A stretch of 64,000 bases of DNA from Lingula anatina. Its lineage: Eukaryota; Brachiopoda; Lingulata; Lingulida; Lingulidae. Position numbers and translations under genes: made by a program. Of the stretch, positions 47,833-61,799 are shown piece after piece (positions within the stretch are counted from its first letter, which is position 1; each line of letters starts with the position of its first letter). The notes beneath the pieces are model-generated. The model made no database searches and was not told where the DNA came from. It saw only the letters and a list, made by a program, of their open reading frames with translations. The stretch covers positions 62,001 through 126,000 of the forward strand of contig NW_019773637.1 in the NCBI RefSeq assembly GCF_001039355.2, given 5' to 3'.

Positions 47833-50506
47833 GTCGGTTGAAGTCTTGAGCGCGTTTTGAGAACTTTGTTTCTTAAAGCCAGCACCCAGGGAATCAGGCT
47901 GTTTTTGTATAGTTACATGCTTTGATATGGCCAGGAAGCCACAGGCAAAAAATGTCCCTTAAAATATGCATCTGTGATGTTGAAACCGAAAACTACAATT
48001 CATACACCGTAACGTATTACTGTTGAATAGTTTTATAAGCTGTCCTCAACATGTGTTTATCTCTCCGTTTCTTTACCTTTAACTAGGTTCCCCGCGCTTG
48101 TTTCTGGTGTCATTTGTGGAATTAATTGTCGCATCACATTAAAAAATACACGTGGCGGGATTGCTGTTAGGTGTCAGTGTTTCTCGCTTTCCTCCGTCGC
48201 CATGAATATCTGTAAAACATAGGCCTCAGTGTCTCTTGTCGTTTTGTCCGCGCGTGCGTATAAATTATTTAGCAAGATGGATTGCCCGTCATTTAAGATC
48301 CTTGTTTGAGCTGAATACTGGTTCCGTTTCACATGATGAGCACATTTAAGGTCCAAACCAATGTAAAAATACCTCTGTAACACGCTACATTTATGGATTA
48401 CGTTTCCCGAATGAAAGTTTATACTGCATAGGCATTCAGGCAGCATTCCTTCATGCATCAACAGCCTCAGAACAAAAACCTAAAAATATTTAAAGTAACA
48501 CCAAAATTATAATAAGTTGTTGTATTTTTTTCGAGACACGCGAAGCGGAGTGTGAATTCGCCGCTCTGTCCTGCTTGATTCGATTGTCCTTTTCTCCGCT
48601 TTTCAGCTCGCCTTATGGACATCGACGTTATAGCTGCAGAGTATTATCGTCCTCGTTATCATTAGAAAATTTATTTTAAAGTCATCTTTATTGTTTGTTG
48701 TCGACATTTTGTAATCTTAATCGTAATAAAAAGTTAAATCAAAAATAAAAGAAGACAGTTTTGCCTCGACCGGTAATTCATGTTCATTCACAGTTGTAAG
48801 CGCAGTGTTATAGTATAAGTATGTTCTACTCTTCTTAATTATCTAACAGAACACAATGAACGACATATGGTGAACAACAATTACGCGTGACATTTACTTG
48901 TGACTGTTACATTAATTTTAGGCCACGTTAATAACCAGTAGAGACTTTATCTTGCACAGTTCTTAGTGTGCGTGATGAGAGACGAATTTTGGAGTTTATC
49001 TAAAGGGCAATGCTTTAAAGCTTTGTGATGGAAATGTGTACACCAACACACACTGAAAGGTACATATAGAGGTTAAAAACCTCTAGATATCAATTAATTT
49101 TTCGTTCGAGAGGAGCTAATTGGCATAATTCATCTCTATTGATCATATGGCAATGCTGTCTTGGTGACATCTACCATAATCAGGGATGACAGCCAAGTAA
49201 TGAAGGACGACCTCATAGCTCACAGCGCATGTAGGCAGAGCATCATATAATTACTCGACTGTCTGTTCACATTTTAACATTACATACAGTATGTATTTGC
49301 TCGTGGTTATCTATTTCTCTACAACTGTATCTATTTTATTATTTATTTTTTATAAGTGATTAAGCAGCCAATCTATAAATTTCCGACTTTGTCAGTTTAA
49401 CATTTTTGCATAATTTCATTAAGCATATTTTTCTTCCATCGCATCAAAGCCTTCTCTGCAAAATTTGATCATGAATTGTATTGTATTTATATAGAGTAAA
49501 AATGCAGAAGGGTAGAAAATATTACTATGCAGGTAGTAGGCATGCATCGTATACATACTCAGTGGTAATAATTCAGTGGTAAGAATGGATGTGCAATTCA
49601 TGTTAATAAATAAATGTAATATAAAACCCTGCATTGCCCCTGAAATCACACATGACATAGCGTTATTTCTTTCTCATAGGACTTATTAAAGCAAATGCTG
49701 TCACAGATATCAAATAGGCCCTATGTCTTGATCAAACGGGTAGTCTTTTCTTCCTAATAGAGAGGTTTTAGATATCAAACATGTATGGACTATTTACCAA
49801 CAAGAAAATTTGGAAGAATTAACACAACAATAACTTATCATTGTCATTTGAAAGTTTTTTTTAATACCAGCAACGCAGAAAAAAGACTAGCGTCAGTGAG
49901 CAGTCTACATATTCATTGCTGTAGTTGTGCTCTATCAGATTGTGCCGGGTGTGCTACAATGTAGTGTTCATTGCAGTGGCTTCGATATCAGGAGACGGTC
50001 AGCCCAAGAGTCGGTCAGCGATATCTGTCCAATAGCAAATACGTATACAACAAATACTTATAAGACTGCTTGTTATCACAGTTTCAATCAATACGTGAAA
50101 CCCTCTGGAGAACAGCCCACAAGTAAACCGGTAAAATTGTTAAAATAGAAAACGATAAACCACGTTCAAGGGAACTTCTTAAATGCAAATCAACACAAAA
50201 TATCACTTACAGTAGATATCATAAGCGACTCATGAGAATGCGTTTTGGGTGGGGTTCAGGGGTAAAGACTGGGTATAGCCAAGGTGCAGATATGAGGTGC
50301 ATGTTAAATGTAATATACGTCAAGAAAAGGACTTGGGACATATTAATTCATTAACATAGCATGAGACTAACTGGTACAAAATAACGATAACAATAATAGC
50401 AAAAACAAAAATGAAAACAACAAAAACAATAATTATGATGATAATAATAATAAAAATAAATGACAAAAAATTTAGTGGATTTAGACTAAAATGTAAGGCT
50501 AAATTA

Positions 50507-50748
50507 AAGCCTAGATTACATTTGAAAAGCGATGCCTGCACGGTGCATGTACACTGCCCGTGATATACAATGTACCATTTTCGTACGGCGTCTGAGCGGA
50601 GGTAGACGGTGGCCGTGCGAAATCGCACGGAATCGTACGGATTTAAGGCCATGTAATGTAGACATACTCGGCGTAGCCCGTAGCTTCATACGATTTAAAA
50701 AATACGTACGGACAATTTCACGGCGCCCGTGTAATGTAATCAAGGCTT
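50507..50748. mobile_element. Intact TTAA-flanked MITE at the end of the array
   Basis: Inverted ends AAGCCTAGATTACAT and (reverse complement) AAGCCTTGATTACAT. TTAA lies at both borders (50504-50507 and 50747-50750). The interior has CGTACGG and GTGCATGTACAC words. This is the only copy in the array with both ends. Confidence 0.75.
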
Positions 50749-51373
50749 AAATAAGCTGAAATGACACAGAGGAAGCGTTTTAAAGACGTGTTTAGACAAA
50801 AATTAGAAAACAACAAAATCCTAATTAAATTACACAATCAAACTGAAGAAAAGAAAACTGACACGGTAGAAAAATGCGAATAATATTACTTAATCAACCG
50901 AGATGTATCTCACACAAACTCGGCAATTCTAAAATATTTACACGGGAAATTTTAAAGGAGTTCATATTGTGCGGGCATTACAGATCAATATGAACAACAA
51001 CCAAAGGCCAAAGCGATCTTTTCAATACCATATGCCGGAATGATTTCTATTTTCACAACGCCGATTCGATACCGTTGTTACGATTTTGAAAGGGGATATC
51101 CAATCGACATTCTCTCACTTTGTAATAACAGAACAAGTGATACAATAGACTCATTTATTATGAAGGGCCATTTTGTTGTACCTATAATTTGTGTAGAACT
51201 CAGTGATATGTATCGAACAGTATGATCAAGTTATGCTACATATTATATGTATGAAACACGTCGTGGTTATTAGATTGAGTTTATTAAGAATATTTTAACA
51301 TGAAAAATGGAAGACCCGGTGGTTCCAGCTGATTATGTCGTAAGGGAGTTGCATCTTTATAATTCATAATACG
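50749..51373. other. Upstream flank of the LRR gene
   Basis: No gene recognised. It presumably holds the promoter and 5' leader of the LRR gene; I see no convincing core promoter motif. Confidence 0.35.
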
Positions 51374-52936
51374 ATGGACACCAAAGGAACCACAAACACA
51401 AACAGAAAGGTGAGTACCTTAGCACCGGTCTTATAACCTTATGTCTTGTGTACAGGTCAACTAAAATCTTTTGTCTAACCACTTGTAGTCACTATCTATC
51501 TATTTTTCTACATTCATGTAACATTAAGCAATTCAAAGTGATTTTTAGTGCAGTTATCCATTTTTGAATCAGAGACCCAAAATCCAGATTAATTAAATAT
51601 TCGTCCTTATACACGAGACACAGGTGGTGTCACACTGGACTTCGATTAAATGTGATAATTCTTCTAGGAGACGAGACCGCTCACCTTAATTTAGTGAAAA
51701 TATATTTCTTAAATTCAATACACAGGATTATTGTCCATACTTGACATTCTAGGAGAAAAATAGGTTGATCAACGAAAAATAGTTATATATCTTGAAATGA
51801 AGGAGCCTACATTTTTTGGTAGTTTGATATTTACATATCAGCAATAACTACCTGCAGTGTACAAATAAACCGCTTTTGTCTCTGCTTCCGTCAGTTTTAG
51901 TAAACACTAAAAGATCACATAAAATGAACATGCTGTTTGCTATATGTGATTAAAATTATATGCTTTTTATTCAAAAAGTCAGCGAGGAGTGATTTTTCAT
52001 CATGGTTAAAAATGACAACTGATTTGATGTCAAGGGTATTGGGCTTCATATTTTTTCATAATTTTATGCATTAAAATGCTTACAGGTACGTGTATTGGGG
52101 AACTTTCATATCGAGATAGCGCGATGTTGTGACTTATTATCAACATATAACTTGACTGTGAGAGATACAGAAGTTTTCAAGTGTACCAGCTGTAACAACA
52201 TCTGAGCGAAATTCGGCTACAGTTATCATGATCCGTGACAACCATTTAGTGAATGAAAGACGCAAGTTGAAACTGAACGCAACGTTAAAAGTCTCCTAAC
52301 TCGATCACAATACGTTTGATGAAGTATTTGACACCAACAACCAGCCCTGCGGCCTCCCCCTCCCCCCCCCCCACACACACACACAGTACAGTGTACTGTA
52401 CTGTGTGACATTCACTGGAAAGTAAGCACTTGCTCTAACATTAAATGAAGGTGAACATTAGTCCCAAAGTTCTTGTACCTAGACTGCTATGAAAATACCG
52501 TCGCCAAATTTTTGTCTATATTAGTATTGTAAAACAGGCGAACTGGTGCTTTACTTGAGTGTTACGTACTTTGTTTTTATAAACAATTCATACAATAATC
52601 CCAAGTTTACTCCGACAGGTGTGCGAGTATCAAAGCGTTTTCCAAGTCCTTACGTAACCCTTCGCTGCTTAACATATCGAAGCGTAGTCATAACATGCAC
52701 TGTTTCTTTTACAAATAATCCAGCAGTCCTTGTATTTGGGCTGAAAATAGTTACATTTATTTCAAATACAGGTGTTTATTATTATCACGCTTTTCTTGTT
52801 TTATAGATTTTCTTTCTTTTTGAAGAGGTGCGAAATTGAACATAATTTTATACTGCACTCGTTCCCCTGCACTAAATAAATTGTATTCTAAAGTTTTTGT
52901 GAAAACCCGTAATTCTAAATGTGTTTTCACTCCCTC

Positions 52937-52968
<32 letters not shown>

Positions 52969-55900
52969 CTCACACACACACACTCTACGTCAACCTAAAT
53001 AAAGATTTTTTTTCCGACTGTGAATAGATGACCACCCTTCTTATAATCCATGCCACAAATAAAAATGAATAATAATCATCTATTTTTTCTCTAGAGCGGA
53101 GGGAGCCGCGACAAAAGCAGCAACAAAGTGACTACAGGCATTGCAAACGTTACCTCCGTGGGCGCTTCCATGTACGGGCCGACGGTGAGCCACAACGAAG
53201 GGACGCTCCCGCCAGTGGAAACACCGACGACGTGGAGTGAACCCGTGGTGGTGGAAAAACACAAGCAAGAACTCAAAGAGGGCTCTGGACGGAAGAGCCG
53301 TCAGGCGGCTTTCTATCTATCCAGAGTGACGCCCACGAGGACTCCAGCACAGTCTAGACCCCAGACAAGACACAGCATGAAGGAGCACCAAGATTTAATA
53401 TCACAGTCTATAATTCTAGAGGCAAATGGACCAGGTTCAAAGGACAATAAGAAAGTATCCGACAATCCTAATTTAGATCTTTATGAAGCGATGTTTCGTC
53501 AGTTTACATTCACTGGATATGACATTATGCAAGACGGTAAGTTGCGCGCTGCGAATTTATTAGCATGATATCTTACACGTGAGAAAAATAAAAATTGCTA
53601 GTAATATTTTGAAAGTAATGTTCTTGAAAAGTAGCACCCAGAATATTACTTGGTAATTTATTAATCGCGGCAACACAAAACAAGCCAGCATAACATGACG
53701 TAACACATGCTAGTACAGATGGAAAAGATCGCTTCTTTTGTGGAGTAAATTTACCTGAATTCTTCGATTAACAGTAATGTGCAAATAAAGCTGGAATCAG
53801 TGTTCTGGTATCCAAAACTTCTTCTTATCGATCTCCAATCCAAAATACAGTCACTTATCGATTTGATCCCTGATGCATTCTAAACAGGCAGATTTTATAT
53901 CGCATATTGGAATGACTGCCTGCGAGGAGGACTTTGTTGTGAAATTTATACCCAAATATTATTTTAACAATGATTACGACGGGAAGAAAGTAACTCATAT
54001 ATCCGTGCTGTAAGCTGTATAAGAAATACCCCTTATTTATTAATGATTGATTACGTACTGTGAAGGTCACTTCGCAAAAATACGAGTCAGTGGACAATTA
54101 TTGATGTGAACATTGTTTTTGATTAAGTATGTTCGGCGAATACAAGATTCTACACAGGGGGTATTGATATTCTCTTACCTTAATTGCATAACTGCAAATA
54201 GAAATGTTTAACACCGATTAAAAAGGATGCGTTACAGCCAATTAAAGTTAAAATCGTATTGAGGCAGAAGTGGAGGCTTTATTATCTTATGAATGGGGTT
54301 TATTGATTAGGCTACAGAGATTTAATTATTTTTTTTATAAACGAAAAGCAATAGATAAAGAAAAACATCATAAAAATTTACGACAATTTAAGTCAAATTA
54401 AAGAATCTTTGACGGATTTGTGTTTGCGTACAGTTTCTTCCCTTAAAAAACCTAAAACAACAAATAATTGTTGGAATTACTATTGTGATTACAGAGGCAC
54501 CCAAAAAGCCTGTCAAACCGAAAAAGGACACCACAGAAATCGCTAAATATAGTGCAATATACGTGGACGCGTGCAAGAAGATGGGTCTCGTGCCAGTGAC
54601 GTACTTGGCCGAAAGACTGGCAGAGAAAGAAGTAGAAATGAACAGCCATGGCCTAGGCCCACAGGGGGCAAAAGCTGTTGCCATATCATTAGTGGTGAGT
54701 ACATGTACCAAGACAGGATAAAAGATAAACTAGACATTGAACAAAGTGCGTGAAGAGGGATGAACGATAGTTAAATGATTTTCAGGTATTTTAATTAATC
54801 TTACGAAAAGAAATTCAAAGGAAATAGTGAAAATATGTAAGAATTAAGAAACGAGCTGGAGAACAAGTGAAATCACGAATATGATTCTAAGGATAAAATA
54901 TACTTCTGAAAATGTATTTGACAAAAGTACGTATAAAACAATTAACCGAACAGGATCTCTCATTCTTGTCAGCAGAAGGCACCTATTATATCATTCGCGT
55001 GTCCTTATATATTTTTTCATTTACTAGCGGAACGACAAGGTACAGTACCTTAGTATAGAGGACAACTGGATAGGAATTGAGGGCGCTAGTTACATAGCAG
55101 AAATGTTGACGGAAAATTTCACTATAACAGAATTGGTAAGCTACAGCACATACAGTGAACATGACCTCATCTCTAATATTTGTTTATTTAAAAAATGACA
55201 GTCTCAGAATATATTATTTTTCAGTAAGATATAGGGTTTCCGAGGCACCGGTAAATATATATAACTGAAAATTCAATTTTAATAAACAAAAAATGTGTAC
55301 ATCAGATACGGAATTTTGATAGTAAAAGCTTTATTTCACAAAAAAAAAAAAAAATAAAAAAAAAAAAATCACATCTACGATTATTTTCTGTTATTTAAAT
55401 AAATATGCAATTTACAGAATCTTGCTGAGAACCGTATTGGATCTGAAGGTGCAATAGACATATTAAAGGTGCTACTAGAAAATACCAGCATAAAAATGCT
55501 AGATCTCTCAGGTTAGTCTGGCTACAGTGTATCTTGGTAATAGAAAAGAAATATTTGTGCTTATGTTTCAATCGTGGTTTACTGTAGAATTCACATTATG
55601 TGATTTGTTAATAAAATATATATCTAAGAAAAAGAACAACTGAAAGGTAAAAATGATGCTTTGAAAACTCCTTGGATTATTTTTTTTCGTAAGTCCTGTT
55701 ACCAAGTAACAAATCATTCCATCTCGTTAACATGCCTTTCAGTAAAATGTGCTGAAAAGTGCATACACGTATGACTAAATGATACATCTATTACGGTATT
55801 CGATAACAGTGGCCTTTTGTCTTTAGGAAATGGCATTCATGACGATGCAATGGGAGACCTAGCCGAGGTGCTAATGGTAGGATAAGTCACTGCTAACAAC

Positions 55901-58900
55901 ACTTATTGCTATACAGTATAAAATCTAAAACATAAGCATCAAAATATATTAAGATTTACTGGTAAAATACATTTTAAATTAAGGACCATTTACTCGAGGA
56001 CGTATCTTTGCAAATGGTCGTCAAATGAATTATGGTAAAAAAAAAACTACTGACCCAGTGACGATCAAAACAATAATACTAATTTCGGATCTAATTCAAT
56101 AAAAAATCATTCTCCTAACGATTTGTACAAGGAACGTAACAGACTCGTGTGAGATAAATGTTAGATTGTTTTTATTTTCTCTTTCTAGGAAAATATTTAT
56201 CTCAGGGAACTTCGTCTCAGTCACAACCAGATTGGAGAGGACGGAGGACCAATTCTTGCCAGAGCTTTAAGTGAGGATGACCCCTTTGTCAAAATAGTCC
56301 TGTTGAAACAAAATCGTGTACCTTCCTAATAAATTGTGTCACATTTTTACACGTGGTTAAACCAAAAAATGAAAACTTAATTGAAGGGATTCATTCAATG
56401 TCACTTGGGCATGCTGTTATGATCGTTGGGGATTACTGGATTAGAAGAATATTGTTGATCTTAATCGGATCTTTTTTCTCGTATCTTTTAAGACCCGCCC
56501 ATGTCCATCAAAAGTTGTTCGCAAATTTTTACCGCCGCTCATTATTTTCACATTAAATTTACACTGCCCGGTGAAGATGCGTTGTTTTTTTCTGCTTAAA
56601 ACTGTCAGTATTCCAAACACGTTCCGATGTATAGAAGGACACTGTAAGTACTTTAAATTTTCTCAATTTTTTTCCAGAGTCCAACGATTCATTAGAAGTG
56701 TTAGATATCAGCTGGAACCACCTCAGAGGGAAAGCTGTCACCGCGATTGCTGGATGCCTGCAGGTAAAGAGACACCTGTACCTGAACCTAATTAGTCAAT
56801 TCCAAGGCAACACCCGTCTGGAGTATACTTACATTAAAGTTTGCCCTTTCTTGCTCTAATTCGTCTAGAGCTTTTTATTTTGTTAAGTTGATCTCTCCAT
56901 CTTGTCTTTAGTCTTTCTTGTTTTCTGGTCTATTGTTTTTTAGTCTACTCAGCCAATTTATTGAATTTATGAGACACACCGCTTATTTCATTAATTATAC
57001 CTTTTTTTCAAAATATGAACTGGATGCACGTTCAATGCTTCTAGTTCTATGCATCCAGAACAAATGCACGCAATAAAACTACTTCAATTCCACCTTACTT
57101 TATTTAAAATATCGGCGAAATGTTTGCTTTAAGTTCTTATTTCATGTGTTTCACATGCATGCATTATTTTTGAAAATGCATTGTAGTTTAAATTAATCTT
57201 CGTAGGAGCTTTGGCATTTTACTGCTTTTGTATTATATTTTAAAGTAAAAGTACAGCATTTTGATAACATTTTCAACACATTACTTTTATAATAATAATG
57301 ATTATTATAGTATAATGTTGGCCTGCGTATGTTGGACATATCCTGGAATGGTTTCGCACTGGACGGGTGTCGGGTGTTAGGGAAAGCGTTAATCGCCAAC
57401 AAGACGCTGCAAGATCTGGACATTTCAAGTAACAGACTCCATCCTCAGGCCATAGCAGAGCTGATGAAAGGAGTGAAGGACAACCAAGGCTTGGTTAAAA
57501 TCAGTGTAAGTCATGGTTTTTAAGGTAAAGCAGGCGAATTGTGGTAGAGGGATTGTCCTTGAATGCGAACTATGACATTTTCGATACGTATAGCCTACAG
57601 ATAGGCCTATCAACTTGCCTTCATTTTATAACATTAGAATTGTATTCTAAAACAGAACAAAAGAACGAGACAAAACGAATTTATATTTTTGATTGTAAAA
57701 CTTAGGCCTACTTTAGATCTACGTACTTCTTATTAAAGTTGACTTAAGGCAACATGTTTTTCGATATGAATATTTGGCATAATCCGCCAAATAACTTCCG
57801 TGGCATGGAACATCTTTGCTGAAACTTTTGCTCTAGTTCCTGATAAACAAGGCCCCAGAAATGAGACTTTCCGCTTTGATATTTTCAAATCTCAAATTTA
57901 CTTGATTTACTACATATACATGTAAGATTGACTTAGAGTCGCGTTTTTTTAAATAGGCCTATCATTTCAGATCTCAAAAACAAAGAATCCTTGAAAAAGG
58001 CCTTGTGATAAGGTCGAAATTGTGATCTCTGTTTTAACGTAAGATCCAATATTAGATATAACTTTTTCATCATCTTAGTAGGCCTATAACGTAACGCGGT
58101 GAATCAAAACATTCACTTTTATTTCAGATCTCCAGCAATCCTATAACGCCCAAACTTGCCCTTGCAATCCTCCAGTCTTTAGATAAGTGCAATCCGCTAT
58201 CCGAGCTCTCAGAGGTGGACATGTGGGTGAGTGGAGAGATGTTCTCCTCATGAAAATTATATATTACAGAAAAATGAGTGAATGAATGAATGAATGAGAG
58301 AAAGAGTGAAACATTGAATAAATGGACAAATTTTGTAGATTTGGCTGTGGAGAATATCAAAAAAAATGTCACAATATATGTAAAATGCTGCACTATTAGA
58401 GTAAAAAAAATTGTACGAATATCACCTTCTCGTTGCAGGACGTTGTCGTCACTCAGGAATTTGTGAATTTTCTCGAAGAGATGCAAAAAAAGCGCGAGCT
58501 GGTTGTAAAGTACGGTCCTATAATGGGCAAAAATGATCATCGACACTACACATCCGACGCCGCACTGGGCACGACGGACCCACTCGAAATCCTGTTCAAC
58601 TTCATGACCCGAGAGGGAATGCGTGTCGTGGATCTCTTCAATAGGTTCGACACAGACGGCAGCAGTAGTGTAAGCAGGGCAGAGTTTAGGGACGGCCTCC
58701 TGGTATGAGAAATATTTTTCAGAGTGTTATGTGTAATTTATAACAGTAAGGTCACTTTATAGAGTTGATTATATGGCTATAGACCGCATGTTGTACAAGG
58801 CAATCGTTTGACTTAAAGTATTTTAACTCATCTTTTCTATTTAGAAAAGAGAACTAATAAATTTATTCATGTAGCAGTTATGAAGATCAAAAGTGATCTT

Positions 58901-60981
58901 TATCTTGCCTCAGCAAAGAATACTGTCTCGAGTATTGTGAACGTTATGCAGTGTTTTTATCTATTGCTTTAACGTGCCTCTAAAGCACGATAATAGCGTT
59001 TTGGAAAGTAAACATTTTTGTTGACTTTCATGCTTTTCTTAAAATTTTAGGGTGTGAACGCCCCTCTGACTCGTGGTCAACTAGACGTGTTACTGGAACA
59101 ATTAGACGAAGACGGAGATGGCGAAGTCGATCTCAGGTAATTATTCTACGAGACTGTTCCAGCCCATCGCGCATTCTTTTCAAAGATAACATCGATATCT
59201 AGATGAATTTGACATGTCCGTTACAGAGAAGATAACAAAAGTCATGAAAAAAGTACATACGCAAGATTTCGGTCTCGGAGATTATCTGTCAAAAGAAAGG
59301 TTAATAGCGGACACTGCAGTTGACGGATTTTACGTCTGATGACAAAAAATAAAAAAAAGGAATTAAAAACTTGCGGTAGGTCTAATTTAGATAAATATAT
59401 CCTGACAGACAAAAAGTTCAGATTATCCCTCGATATCCAAACACAGAGAAATGCAAAAGTTAAGGTATGGCAATTCGTCTCAATGTGACGCATGCCTTCG
59501 CCATTGTAGCTCTAAACGCTTTAAGTCAAATCGTTTAATTATCATTATTTATGTTGTTTGCTTGTTTATTATTGTTTCCCTTGATGCATATCTCTCTGAA
59601 AAAATGCAGAAGACTGTCACTTACAACAGGAGGGTTGTATATCTGCCTCTGTACTCGACAGGTCGTCCTATTCCATACGCATTTTGATTTAAATTACTTT
59701 ACACTTTTGCAGTTTGATTTTATTTAATTTTTTTAGTTTTGGTAACAAAAACAGTGTTTTCATTCATGTATCTATTTACTTATTTATTTTATGTTTTAAT
59801 TTTCAGCTCGTTTTGCTCATTTCACCTTCATTTTTCCTTCTTTCGTTTACCCAATAGTGAACTTATGTCAGGTGCTTCACGCTTTAAAAGAAGACAGATG
59901 CGGAGGAGACTGAAACAGTTGAAACACACAAAGACCGCTATACGTAAAATTGAAAAGAACGATGAAGCAGTAAACGCTGAACTGCTGCTATAGTACAACA
60001 AAGGTTAATATAAATGTATGCATGTGTTGCACAGGCTGTGGCGGTTTTAATTGCACTGGGTGGTAAATTTCTCATTGCACTTGTTGCTTAAACATTGCAC
60101 ATATTACTTTGACAAATCACGAACCAGCATTTGTCCTAGCGCACATCGGCTGTATATACCTATAAAGTCTTTTATGGAACTCAAACACCCGCACGTCTTC
60201 TCGCACTTGTGTTCAATTTCAATTCACAGTTGTCCACCGAACAAGTAGTGTCCTTAGGCAAAAGTTTATATGTTTAAAAGTTTATATTTAAATGTTTATA
60301 TGGCAAAAGATCTGACTCAAATGTTTCGTTTGTATATTTGTCAGATTTAAATAGCGAGAATGAGGAAATGATACATCACTAGGAGGGTCATGATCTGATT
60401 TGCTTGGCACACCACATCACTGGTGAACCCTCCAGCCGCCTCCTCCATCCTGGCCTATCCATATCCAAACTAAACTGAGTGTAAAGGCCAATATAACGGA
60501 GTCTGCCCTCCGTCAAATTTACAAAAATAAGGATAAGCGTGACGTGGACCTAAATGTAAGAGTTTGTTCGCCTGTTGAAATAGATAAAAACTGGGTCCTG
60601 TAACTGTTTTTTTTTACTATTAAACAGGGAATTCTTTCGTACATGACAGGGGCGTGCGTCTCTTAACAGGAATGACTGGAGTGACTTCCCGAAGCTGGAC
60701 GCGGCGGCGACAGGGGGGAAGGGGGGGGGCGGGGGTACTCGTGCATGATACTCCAAATGTGTTCCTGAACCTCTTAGCGACAGATGGAATATTGGAGTGC
60801 ATGTTTTTTTAGATCTTTTGAAAAGATATATAGCTAGCCTATTTCACGTTGTTATTGGCACAGGAAACCAGACACTCATAAAAAGGGTTGTCACACCAAC
60901 AATATCATGACAGTTGTAAACGATTTTGAATAGTGATAATTTCCTATCTAGTGCAATTTTCCATATCTAGCATGACTAACG

Positions 60982-61037
<56 letters not shown>

Positions 61038-61590
61038 ATCATTTATTCAAATTTAGAACATACACCTACTGAAATAATTGATAATAATTGAGCACTGGAC
61101 TGAAACATTAACAACGTCTTTCTTGCTACAAATAAGCCTGGGTCTAACTGGACTTTAATTTTGATTTAAAAATTAAAATTATTTTGTAAAACAGGCCCCA
61201 GATATAGCTTGATACTAACTTTTCTCAGGAAATATCCGTCATAAGTCCAGTCGATAAATCATTTTATGAAGTATCATATTGTTAATCTTATTTTATTGCA
61301 GGGAAATATTTAAACAAGTACGGGACATGAAGAGACGCCGCATTCAGGAAAGAGAGGAGGAAAAAATATTCCAACGGCGCGTTAAGAACGAACTTGATGA
61401 GTTTTCTGAATTTGACCCCAGATTGCAAAAGCTGGCAAATAGGGCAATACAGATGAAGAAAAGAAAGGAGTCGCTACAAAACAGTGATACTTATAAACCT
61501 CCGGAAAAGGAGAAACATTTCAGTAGCGTGCGGGCACGTGGGAAACCATCCAAATCTATCACCAAACAGGACGAATCTACTCAAACTTAA
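51374..61590 (+). CDS. LRRC74A-like: LRRC74A-like leucine-rich repeat / EF-hand protein
   Basis: Exons: 51374-51409, 53095-53536, 54495-54694, 55028-55135, 55418-55511, 55827-55876, 56189-56270, 56678-56763, 57311-57505, 58128-58226, 58439-58702 and 59051-59136, then either 59858-59993 or 61302-61590. All are GT-AG and in frame: 625 or 676 residues. Residues 1-150 are polar and disordered. An LRRC74-type entry (Y-x3-C-x3-G-L-V-P, then GLGPQGAKA) leads into at least eight ribonuclease-inhibitor-type LRRs (NWIGIEGA, NRIGSEGA, NQIGEDGG, NHLRGKAV and others; about 195-464). Two EF-hand loops follow: DTDGSSSVSRAE (535-546) and DEDGDGEVDL completed by the last exon (571-582). No signal peptide, so probably cytoplasmic. 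The LRR horseshoe would bind a partner under calcium control. The start was chosen because it is the only upstream ATG joining exon 2 in frame. Confidence 0.85.
52343..52385. repeat. C-run and (CA)n microsatellite
   Basis: Lies in intron 1 of the LRR gene. Confidence 0.85.
52937..52982. repeat. (TC)n-(AC)n compound microsatellite
   Basis: Lies in intron 1 of the LRR gene, about 110 bp upstream of exon 2. Confidence 0.9.
55340..55368. repeat. A-rich tract in intron 4 of the LRR gene
   Basis: Near-pure adenine with one T. Confidence 0.85.
59858..59993 (+). CDS. Alternative last exon a of the LRR gene
   Basis: Acceptor CCCAATAG after a long pyrimidine tract. It enters in the phase left by exon 12, giving SELMSG and then a strongly basic helix (KRRQMRRRLKQLK) and a stop at 59991. 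The first Glu is position 12 of EF-hand 2. I see no canonical AATAAA within about 350 bp after the stop, which weakens it as a terminal exon. It could instead be a cryptic or rarely used exon. Confidence 0.6.
60985..61035. repeat. (TA)n microsatellite
   Basis: About 50 bp of TA between the two candidate last exons. Confidence 0.95.
61302..61590 (+). CDS. Alternative last exon b of the LRR gene
   Basis: Acceptor TTTTATTGCAG with the same entry phase as exon a. It encodes REIFKQVRDMKRRRIQ, then a charged coiled-coil-like helix (ERE and EEK repeats), and ends in a Lys/Ser/Thr-rich tail with a TAA at 61588. Its Glu likewise completes EF-hand 2. An AATAAA at 62066-62071 lies beyond a MITE in the presumed 3' UTR. 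This is the better supported terminal exon. Confidence 0.75.
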
Positions 61591-61799
61591 AACAGTCGAA
61601 ACTCCTGAATCGATCTTCTGCTCAAATTTAAATATAAAATGTTGTAAAGGAGGCCACAATCTTCTCGTATCTTATTAAGAGTTCAACACGTATTGGTGTA
61701 TTAGTAGCCAAGATACACGTTCTCTCATGCGATGGGGTGAGGTATTGAATTCTAAATGCACATTGACACTCTGGTTGATAAAGCAAGTCAAGGCTGTTC

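Larger units (their letters stand above)
35212..50748. repeat. Three tandem 4.5-4.7-kb units with receptor genes
   Basis: Unit starts (TCTGTTAAATAGACC) are at 35212, 41526 and 46217. An additional partial start at 39806 is cut off at about 40190. Each full unit holds a receptor gene, about 3 kb of its 5' flank and ends in a MITE beginning AAGCCTAGATTACAT. Units 1 and 2 look about 98-99% alike and unit 3 is more diverged. Unit 1 is separated from unit 2 by the partial copy, about 300 bp of unique sequence, an N and a second copy of the gene C 3' end. Confidence 0.85.
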
